Source: JBEIDK01 sp040383485
GTDB taxonomy: Bacteria; Bacteroidota; Bacteroidia; UBA4408
Reading direction: 5' to 3'
DNA: 13,549 nucleotides
NCBI GenBank assembly: GCA_040383485.1
Contig: JBEIDK010000085.1
Location: forward strand, 1 to 13,549
The notes under the pieces were generated by a model. That model was not told the DNA's origin and did no database searches. It saw nothing but the letters and a program-made list of their open reading frames with translations. How positions within the stretch are numbered: the stretch's first letter is position 1; each line of letters opens with the position of its first letter. Shown in pieces: positions 7,314-13,549 of the stretch. The position numbers and the translations under genes were made by a program.

Positions 7314-9413
7314 ATGAGGAAGATAGTAATAATACTTTTAATGGTCATTGTAGGTGCAACGAAGCAATCTTTTGCTGTAAACAAAGACTTAGTCGATTCT
7401 TTAAAAACCTTAATTAAATATGATAAACTAGACACAGTTAAGGTAAATCATCTTAACTCATTAGCATATTTATTTCGAAACGCATTCCCTGATTCAACAA
7501 TAATTCTATCGCAACAATCAATTAAAATTTGCGAACATATTGTAGCAAATTCTAATCTTAAAATATGGTCGGGTTATTCTAACGCCTTAGGGAATTTGGG
7601 AATTGGTTACCGATTGAAAGGTGAATTGCCTTTGGCCAAAGAGTATTATTTTAAAGCACTTGAAATGGACAGGAAACTACAATACCAATTTGGTATTGGG
7701 AAACGCTTGGTGGGTATTGCCAATTTCTATGATGATATTGGAAATTTTTCCGAATCTCTTAAATACAGTTTCGAAGCTCTGAAAGTAAATCAGAAAATAA
7801 AAAATGAGAGGGCTGTAGCCTTGAGTTATGGTATTATTGGTAATGTTTATAACTCTCTTTCTAATTACAAACTTGCTTTGAACTACGAATTGAAAGCATT
7901 AGAAATTTTCGAGAAAATAAATGATTTAAATAATATAGAATCCAGTTTAGCTGGATTGGGTTTGACGTATATTAATCTCAAAGAATATGATAAGTCAATT
8001 AATTGTTTGAAGCGCGCATTAGTAATTGCAGAGGACAATAAACAAATGCAAGAAATGGGTGAAACACTAAATTTTTTGGGACTTGCATATCTGGCAATGA
8101 ATCAAAAACCTCAAGCATTAAACTATTTTTCCGAAGCATTATCTATCAATACTGAAAACAAAATAAGAAATGGAATTGCTGTCAATAATAATTACATAGC
8201 TCAAATTTATATTGAAAATAAGCAATACAAAGAAGCTGAGGAATTATTAAAAGTTGCACAACAAATTGATATTGAAATTGGTGCAAAAAGCGAATTATTG
8301 CTTGTTGAATTAAACTTAGCGAAGTTATATGAAGAAACAAAACGCAACAATGAAGCGCTGCGCTGCTACAAAGTAATATATGCACTACAAGATTCTATTA
8401 ATAATAAAGCCAATAACCAAAAAATACTTGTGCTAGAAATCGAAAAGAAAGAGGCAGAAGAAAAAATCATTCAAGAAAAGAAAGATGCCATAGCTAAACA
8501 AGAATTACAAAAGCAAAAAATAGTACGCAATAGTCTCGTAGGTGGATTTATATTAATACTGATTATTGCAATTGGTGTGTTCCGCAGTTTGCAGCAAAAC
8601 CGAAATGCAAAAGCATTGATTGAAGAACAAAAAAAGATTGTAGAACATAAAAATCAAGAAATTACAGATAGTATCGAATACGCCAAACGCATTCAGTTTA
8701 CCTTACTTGCCAGCAATGAAATATTGCAACAAAATTTACCCGAACATTTTTTATTGTTTCAACCCAAGGATATTGTAAGTGGCGATTTTTACTGGGCTAC
8801 TAAGAAAGGAAATCGTTTTTATTTAGCTGTTTGCGATAGCACAGGACACGGAGTGCCAGGTGCATTTATGAGCTTACTTAATGCAACGTTTTTGAACGAA
8901 GCTATCAACGAAAAAAACATTGCTGAACCACATCAAATTTTAAATCATGTTCGCCAAAGATTAGTTGCAAGTATTGGTTCTGATGGTGCCCAAGACGGCA
9001 TGGATTGTACTCTTTTATGTTTTGATACAACCTCCAACCATATTACTTACTCTGCGGCAAATCACAAACCAATTCTAATACTTAATAATCAGTTGGTAGA
9101 ACTAGAAGGCGATAAAATTCCAGTAGGCAAATCCGAGAAAATGGAAATATTTAAATTAAGAACAATTCCAACTTATTTAGAAAATGAAAGTAGTAGTAAA
9201 AGAACTCTCTACCTTTTTACAGACGGTTACGCCGACCAATTTGGTGGACCCAAAGCCAAGAAATATTCAAAAGGAAAGTTCAAAGAATTATTGTTAAGAA
9301 TACAACACCTGCCCATGAATGAACAACGCGAAGCATTATATAACGCCCATATTGAATGGCGAAGTACTCAAGAACAAGTAGATGATATTTGTGTGATTGG
9401 GGTGAGGGTGTAA
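7314..9413 (+). CDS. TPR-sensor SpoIIE-type protein phosphatase, intact (copy C)
   Basis: The 699-residue protein has a signal peptide (MRKIVIILLMVIVGATKQSFA). Seven TPR units follow with a regular 40-residue period (about 87-360, for example NALGNLGIGYRLKGELPLAK and NFLGLAYLAMNQKPQALNYF), then a charged coiled coil (370-402), a TM helix (407-424), a signalling helix with EITDSIEYAKRIQFTLL (449-465), and a SpoIIE domain. Catalytic acids are present in DIVSGDFYW (486-494), CDSTGHGVPGA (507-517), DGMDC (561-565), FTDGYADQFGG (635-645) and VDDICV (689-694). It should be a periplasm-sensing, cytoplasm-acting Ser/Thr phosphatase; nearby SiaC is a plausible substrate (inference). The core (residues 515-600) differs clearly from copies A and D, yet the last 198 bases match copy A with about 11 mismatches, so the gene looks mosaic. 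Confidence 0.92.
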   Translation: MRKIVIILLMVIVGATKQSFAVNKDLVDSLKTLIKYDKLDTVKVNHLNSLAYLFRNAFPDSTIILSQQSIKICEHIVANSNLKIWSGYSNALGNLGIGYRLKGELPLAKEYYFKALEMDRKLQYQFGIGKRLVGIANFYDDIGNFSESLKYSFEALKVNQKIKNERAVALSYGIIGNVYNSLSNYKLALNYELKALEIFEKINDLNNIESSLAGLGLTYINLKEYDKSINCLKRALVIAEDNKQMQEMGETLNFLGLAYLAMNQKPQALNYFSEALSINTENKIRNGIAVNNNYIAQIYIENKQYKEAEELLKVAQQIDIEIGAKSELLLVELNLAKLYEETKRNNEALRCYKVIYALQDSINNKANNQKILVLEIEKKEAEEKIIQEKKDAIAKQELQKQKIVRNSLVGGFILILIIAIGVFRSLQQNRNAKALIEEQKKIVEHKNQEITDSIEYAKRIQFTLLASNEILQQNLPEHFLLFQPKDIVSGDFYWATKKGNRFYLAVCDSTGHGVPGAFMSLLNATFLNEAINEKNIAEPHQILNHVRQRLVASIGSDGAQDGMDCTLLCFDTTSNHITYSAANHKPILILNNQLVELEGDKIPVGKSEKMEIFKLRTIPTYLENESSSKRTLYLFTDGYADQFGGPKAKKYSKGKFKELLLRIQHLPMNEQREALYNAHIEWRSTQEQVDDICVIGVRV

Positions 9414-9421
9414 TCTCGGCT

Positions 9422-9478
9422 AAGCCATCAACGGAGTTAATTATGAACGGCAAAGCCCCCAACGGAGTTAATTATGAA
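9422..9478 (+). repeat. 31-bp-spaced direct repeat between copy C and the hydrolase gene
   Basis: CAACGGAGTTAATTATGAA occurs at 9429-9447 and again at 9460-9478. Adding the preceding AAGCC plus two variable bases gives 26 bases with two mismatches. The repeat fills most of the gap between the copy C stop and ATG 9485, and each copy holds an ATG (9443 and 9474). The first of these is in frame with the hydrolase. It may act as a leader element or be a simple duplication; no function is claimed. Confidence 0.75.
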
Positions 9479-9484
9479 TTAAAA

Positions 9485-11365
9485 ATGAAGAAAATACTTA
9501 CTGCTATTCTATTATTTTTTAGCGTTGCTAACTTTGCTCAAACCATTGATGAAAGTTGGATTAGAGAACATTACACAAAAAAGGAAATTATGATTCCTAT
9601 GCGTGACGGTGTTAAACTTTTCACGGCCATTTATGCTCCTAAGGATAATACTGAAAAACATGCTATTCTGATTTGTCGAACACCTTATTCTTGTGCGCCT
9701 TATGGAGAGGATAAAATTACAAGGTTTCTTTATAGATTACATTGGAAAGAGTTTTTGAAAGAGAATTACATTATGGTTTTTCAGGACGTACGTGGAACTT
9801 TTATGAGTGAAGGTGAATTTGTAGGTGCGCGCCCTTTTATTACAAACAAAAAAACAAACAAGGATATTGATGAAGCCAGTGATACTTATGATTCTGTTGA
9901 TTGGCTGGTAAAAAATATTACTAATAATAACGAAAAAGTAGGTGTGCATGGCATTTCGTACCCGGGGTTTTATGCTGCTATGGCGGCTCTTAGCGGGCAT
10001 CCTGCAATTAAAGCAGTAAGCCCGCAAGCACCCAGTATTGAACAATTTTTTGGTGATGATATTCACCATAATGGAGCGTTTATGTTGCCACATATTTTTT
10101 CTTTTTTTACAAAGTTTAATGCTCCACGCCCAAAGCCACGAAAGCAATGGGCTAAGGAGTTTCAATATTATACAAACGATAGTTACAAGTTCTATTTAGA
10201 AACCGGAGCTATCAAAAACTTTACAAAATTAACGGGAGATTCAAGCAAAGATTGGAATGAAATAATGCAACATCCTAACTATGATGAGTATTGGAAAGCG
10301 CAAGATGTACGCAATTTTTGTTACAACATAAAACCTGCGGTGCTTATTGTGGGCGGTTTGTTTGATGAAGATAATTGTTATGGAGCCTGGAATTTATACA
10401 AAGCAATTGAAAAGCAAAGTCCGAAAACGAATAACAAAATTGCGATGGGGCCATGGAGTCACGGACAATGGAATAGAAACAAACATGAAAAAACCTACTT
10501 AGGCAATATACGATTTGGTTCTAACACCGAAGAATATTTTGAGCAAAATATAACTCTTCCGTTTTTTAATTATTACCTGATAGGTATTGGAAATATTGAT
10601 AGTATGGCAGAAGCAACAATCTTTTTTAGCGGAGAAAATAAATGGAGAAAACTAAATTCTTTTCCACCAAAAGAAATTATTTCTACACCCATTTATCTGA
10701 ATGAAAATTCCGCACTATCTTTTACAAAACCTTCAGCCGAAAATAAGTTCACAAGTTACACCTCAGACCCTGCCAAACCAGTTCCATATTGCGAAGGAGT
10801 GAAAAGTAGAACCGATGAATATATGACAGACGACCAGCGCTTTGCAAGTACACGAACGGATGTATTAGTTTTTAAAACAGAAAAATTGGAAAATAACATC
10901 ACACTTGCAGGTACCATTACTGCCGATTTAAAAGTTTCAATTTCAACTACCGATGCTGATTTTATAGTCAAAATTATTGATGTATTTCCTGATAAATTTG
11001 AATACGACACTTTGGTTTATGGAAATGGAAATGGAGAAAATTACTTGATGGATGCCTACCAAATGTTAGTGCGCGGAGAAGTGATGCGCGGCAAATTTCG
11101 TAACAGCTTTGAAAAACCTGAACCCTTTGAACCAAATAAAACTTCAATAGTAAAATTCGAATTGCCTGATGTAGCGCACACCTTTAAAAAGGGGCATCAA
11201 ATAATGATTCAAATTCAAAGCAGTTGGTTTCCTTTGGTTGACCGTAACCCTCAAGTATTTACAGATATTTATCATTGCGACGACAAAGATTTTGTAAAAT
11301 CGGATATTAAAATATACCACGATGCAAATAATGCAAGCAGTATTATTTTGCCAATATTAAAATGA
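9485..11365 (+). CDS. Exported CocE/NonD-type (peptidase S15) serine hydrolase, alpha-amino-acid ester hydrolase-like
   Basis: The 626-residue protein starts with a signal peptide (MKKILTAILLFFSVANFAQ) and then the S15 alpha/beta-hydrolase fold. MRDGVKLFTAIYAP (39-52) is the family's entry strand and QDVRGTFMSEGEF (100-112) a conserved element. GISYPG (156-161) places the nucleophile at Ser158, GGLFDEDN (290-297) the acid at Asp294, and GPWSHGQW (322-329) the base at His326. A jelly-roll C-terminal domain follows (about 400-626, with LAGTITADLKVSISTTDADF). Length and motifs fit the cocaine esterase, alpha-amino-acid ester hydrolase and glutaryl-acylase group, which cleave esters or amides of small acyl or aminoacyl substrates. 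The true substrate is unknown. ATG 9485 was chosen over in-frame ATGs at 9389 and 9443 because only it begins a signal peptide. The gene follows copy C by 71 bases on the same strand, so co-transcription is possible. Confidence 0.9.
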   Translation: MKKILTAILLFFSVANFAQTIDESWIREHYTKKEIMIPMRDGVKLFTAIYAPKDNTEKHAILICRTPYSCAPYGEDKITRFLYRLHWKEFLKENYIMVFQDVRGTFMSEGEFVGARPFITNKKTNKDIDEASDTYDSVDWLVKNITNNNEKVGVHGISYPGFYAAMAALSGHPAIKAVSPQAPSIEQFFGDDIHHNGAFMLPHIFSFFTKFNAPRPKPRKQWAKEFQYYTNDSYKFYLETGAIKNFTKLTGDSSKDWNEIMQHPNYDEYWKAQDVRNFCYNIKPAVLIVGGLFDEDNCYGAWNLYKAIEKQSPKTNNKIAMGPWSHGQWNRNKHEKTYLGNIRFGSNTEEYFEQNITLPFFNYYLIGIGNIDSMAEATIFFSGENKWRKLNSFPPKEIISTPIYLNENSALSFTKPSAENKFTSYTSDPAKPVPYCEGVKSRTDEYMTDDQRFASTRTDVLVFKTEKLENNITLAGTITADLKVSISTTDADFIVKIIDVFPDKFEYDTLVYGNGNGENYLMDAYQMLVRGEVMRGKFRNSFEKPEPFEPNKTSIVKFELPDVAHTFKKGHQIMIQIQSSWFPLVDRNPQVFTDIYHCDDKDFVKSDIKIYHDANNASSIILPILK

Positions 11366-11402
11366 GATATTTGAATTTAATTCAGCTATTTAAAATTTAA
11401 GT

Positions 11403-13549
11403 ATGAAAAAAATAATAGCTTTAATTTATCTTTCATGTTGTATTAACCAACTAACCATTACAGCTCAAAATAAGCAATTATTGGATTTTAAAAATCAAAT
11501 GAGTTGTATTGATGGCAGAATGGGACAGGCAAATGGATATTCTTTTTATGGTTATGCTTGCAAAAAAGATACGCTCGCCACAAGAAAAAATATAAAAGTA
11601 ATTGATAGCGTAAAGGTTACTCTATATATCATAAAATCCGATTCAATTCGCAAATATTATTTAGACCCATCTAAGGATAATACCTTAAAAAAATTGGGTA
11701 CAACCTATACAATATATGATGGTAAATTTTGCATAGAAGTTAAGTTGGGAAATGTATATCTAATAAACTTACAAAAATCTAATTACAATCCGCTCAACTA
11801 TGTTTTCAATACCAAGAATACAGATAAACTAAAGAATAAGTATGGTGGTTCAAAGACAATTGTTTACAATTTTTCTATGATACTAAATTTGGAAAATAAA
11901 CCAATATATTCATTACAAAATAATACTATTTTTTATGACAAAGATTTAAATGATTTTAGGATAAGTAGAGGTAAAGATTATAATAATAATGCTGGAGTAA
12001 TCCATTTCCCAAATAGCCAATCAATTAGTACAGCCAAAGAGTTAAAGAATTCTGAAAGTGATAATTTAAATGCTAATGATAAGATTGATAAAAATAACAA
12101 GGTGTTTATAGAATCTAACGGAACAAGCGGAATTATTTTAAACTCAGATTCAATAAATAGAATTGATATTGAATCTAATAAACAAGGCAAATGGTCATAT
12201 TTTAAAAACAAGGAAAGTAACAGTAAAATATTTGAAGGCATTTATACTGACAATCAAAAAAATGGCAAATGGATAAATTTTTATCCTAATGATACTGCTG
12301 CTATTGAATTTAATTTTAGGAACAATCAACCAACAGGAGAGTATAAATTGTTTTATGAAAATGGAATTTTAAAAAGTGATGGAAGTTGGATAAACAATAG
12401 GTTTAATGGTGCTTTCAGACTTTATAATTCAACAGGAAATTTGATTAAAGATTATGATTATGACGACAATGGTAGAAAGTCTGGCAATCAAATGATATAT
12501 TACATGAATGGAAATTTGGCTTTGTTGGCAAGTATGAAAGATGGAATTCTGGATGGCCAAACTACAGTTTATCTTGAGGATGGAACTACCTACGCCAAAC
12601 GGAATTACAGAAACGGAAAATTGATTTCTGAACAAATTATAAACCCAATTAAAAAAGTTGACAAAAAAATTTGCGACACACTTATTGAACAATTATTTAA
12701 ACCAGATACAACTATAATTAATCAATTGAAAAATTCGCTTACACAACTTGATAGTATCGAAAATAAATACACTTTGATGTTGCATGATAGAGAAACTCTT
12801 TTGAATGAAGCAAATTTGACAATAACCCAACAGCAAAGAGAATTGCTTTTAAAACAAAGAAAACTAACGCAAGCAGAATTTGAAAATGAAATGAAAGTGC
12901 AAGAATTAAAGCGGCAAAAAATGTATACCGTTTTTGGTTTAGTTGCTATAACATTGTTGCTTTTAATAGTAATGATGGTTGTAAAAAATGTTAGAGAAAA
13001 GCAAAAGGCAAATTCACTTTTACTTCAACAAAAACATTTAGTAGAGCAAAAAAACACCGAAATCCTCGACAGCATCGAATACGCTAAACGCATTCAAAAT
13101 ACCATATTACCACCTCAAAAGATAGTATCGCAATACTTAGAAAACTCATTTATTCTTTACTTACCCAAAGACATTGTAGCGGGTGATTTTTATTGGATGG
13201 AGCAAGCCCCACCCCAGCCAACAAGCCCCACCCAACCTCCCCTAAGGGGAGGAGCTGACGTACTAAATACAAATAGTAGCTTTCTTCTAACAGGTCCTGC
13301 AAGTTCTCCCCCTTTGGGGAAGTTAGAGGGGGCCAGTATCCTCTTCGCTGCCTGCGATTGCACCGGACATGGAGTACCAGGCGCTATGGTATCAGTAGTT
13401 TGTAGCAATGCACTCAACAAAGCCGTAAAAGAATTTGGACTAACAGAACCTGCTAAAATATTAGATAAAGTTGCCGAATTGGTGATAGAAGACTTAAGCA
13501 AAAACAATGATGATAATGATGAATTAAAAGATGGCATGGATGCTTCACT
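11403..13549 (+). CDS. MORN-like-sensor SpoIIE-type protein phosphatase, 3' end outside window (copy D)
   Basis: The frame is open from ATG 11403 to the window end: 715 codons, no stop. It has a signal peptide (MKKIIALIYLSCCINQLTITA) and a roughly 240-residue region of unknown fold. MORN-like repeats follow at about 262-408 (GKWINFYPNDTAAIEF, GEYKLFYENGILKSDG, GNQMIYYMNGNLALLASMKD). Next are a coiled coil (450-505), a TM helix (509-527), a signalling helix with NTEILDSIEYAKRIQNTILPP, and the SpoIIE domain start: DIVAGDFYWM (590-599), CDCTGHGVPGAM and DGMDAS at the edge. The last part is very like copy A, including MVSVVCSNALNKAVKEFGLT. Residues 600-645 are an in-frame Pro/Gly-rich insertion coded by a GC-rich inverted-repeat element, where copy A has 13 residues. 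The insertion falls in a loop before CDCTGHG, so activity may survive (inference). It starts 37 bases after the hydrolase gene. Confidence 0.88.
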   Translation, partial: MKKIIALIYLSCCINQLTITAQNKQLLDFKNQMSCIDGRMGQANGYSFYGYACKKDTLATRKNIKVIDSVKVTLYIIKSDSIRKYYLDPSKDNTLKKLGTTYTIYDGKFCIEVKLGNVYLINLQKSNYNPLNYVFNTKNTDKLKNKYGGSKTIVYNFSMILNLENKPIYSLQNNTIFYDKDLNDFRISRGKDYNNNAGVIHFPNSQSISTAKELKNSESDNLNANDKIDKNNKVFIESNGTSGIILNSDSINRIDIESNKQGKWSYFKNKESNSKIFEGIYTDNQKNGKWINFYPNDTAAIEFNFRNNQPTGEYKLFYENGILKSDGSWINNRFNGAFRLYNSTGNLIKDYDYDDNGRKSGNQMIYYMNGNLALLASMKDGILDGQTTVYLEDGTTYAKRNYRNGKLISEQIINPIKKVDKKICDTLIEQLFKPDTTIINQLKNSLTQLDSIENKYTLMLHDRETLLNEANLTITQQQRELLLKQRKLTQAEFENEMKVQELKRQKMYTVFGLVAITLLLLIVMMVVKNVREKQKANSLLLQQKHLVEQKNTEILDSIEYAKRIQNTILPPQKIVSQYLENSFILYLPKDIVAGDFYWMEQAPPQPTSPTQPPLRGGADVLNTNSSFLLTGPASSPPLGKLEGASILFAACDCTGHGVPGAMVSVVCSNALNKAVKEFGLTEPAKILDKVAELVIEDLSKNNDDNDELKDGMDAS
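13203..13334. repeat. GC-rich inverted-repeat (REP/MITE-like) element inserted in frame in copy D
   Basis: This stretch is far richer in GC than the surrounding gene. The left unit (about 13224-13257) contains the palindrome CCTCCCCTAAGGGGAGG (13236-13252). The right unit (about 13299-13334), read on the minus strand, is a similar sequence with core TTCCCCAAAGGGGGAG, so the two units form an imperfect inverted repeat around about 40 bases. CAAGCCCCACCC is repeated at 13203-13214 and 13222-13233. From memory, short palindromic CCCC...GGGG repeats of this look are interspersed in many Bacteroidetes genomes. No transposase is present, so it would be a non-autonomous element. Confidence 0.75.

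Noticed and set aside
9389..9484. N-terminal extension of the hydrolase from ATG 9389 or 9443
   Set aside because: ATG 9389 lies inside the copy C gene and the extension would bury the signal peptide; the extra residues are coded by the repeat element.
9737..10165. Minus-strand open frame of 142 codons inside the hydrolase gene
   Set aside because: It lies wholly within the hydrolase gene, which has an intact catalytic triad; the antisense translation shows no domain.
13203..13334. The GC-rich insert as a frameshifting gene disruption or terminator
   Set aside because: Translating through it keeps the frame open and rejoins the conserved ILFAACDCTGHG motif, so the gene is not broken; there is no T-tract.
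13190..13537. Minus-strand open frame of 115 codons across the GC-rich insert
   Set aside because: It is antisense to the SpoIIE motifs of copy D; it is open only because of coding-strand composition and the repeat insert.
1..13549. CRISPR array, tRNA, rRNA or transposase gene
   Set aside because: No regular repeat-spacer series, no cloverleaf or rRNA-like sequence and no transposase motif was seen on either strand.

Overview
The window looks like a Bacteroidota (Bacteroidetes) chromosome segment, most likely from an AT-rich free-living or uncultured member. The evidence is low GC, Bacteroidetes-type lipoprotein and signal sequences, scarce Shine-Dalgarno sites, one good TTTG-N20-TAnnTTTG promoter, and several sensor-TM-SpoIIE phosphatases of the kind this phylum multiplies. 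No rRNA, tRNA, CRISPR array or transposase was seen.

Layout, left to right. 1-282 is the 3' end of a SpoIIE (PP2C-type) phosphatase gene (copy 1). 385-2409 is a TPR-TM-SpoIIE phosphatase (copy A) whose last 41 codons (2410-2535) are cut off by a nonsense codon. 2617-3462 is a lipoprotein of unknown function, followed by a good intrinsic terminator. 3549-6629 is a large ABCG-like ATPase/permease fusion with TerB-like and FHA-like N-terminal regions. 6648-7037 on the minus strand is a SiaC (DUF1987) regulatory phosphoprotein, convergent with the ABC gene. 7094-7288 is a decayed SpoIIE C-terminus. 7314-9413 is an intact TPR-TM-SpoIIE phosphatase (copy C). 9485-11365 is an exported CocE/NonD-type (S15) serine hydrolase. 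11403 to the window end is a fourth phosphatase (copy D), in which MORN-like repeats replace the TPRs. It runs off the right edge, and its SpoIIE domain carries an in-frame, GC-rich inverted-repeat insertion.

Taken together, the region is a nursery of partner-switching signalling proteins. Different periplasmic sensors (TPR or MORN-like) sit in front of a shared TM, signalling helix and SpoIIE module, and a SiaC-type phosphoprotein, the known kind of substrate for such phosphatases, lies among them. No SiaB-type kinase is visible here. The last ~198 bp of three copies is ~94% identical and the similarity continues past the stop codon, although upstream parts of the same domain have diverged. 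This points to gene conversion or recombination at the 3' end. Relics, a nonsense mutation, short tandem repeats and the in-frame repeat insertion all indicate recent, active rearrangement.
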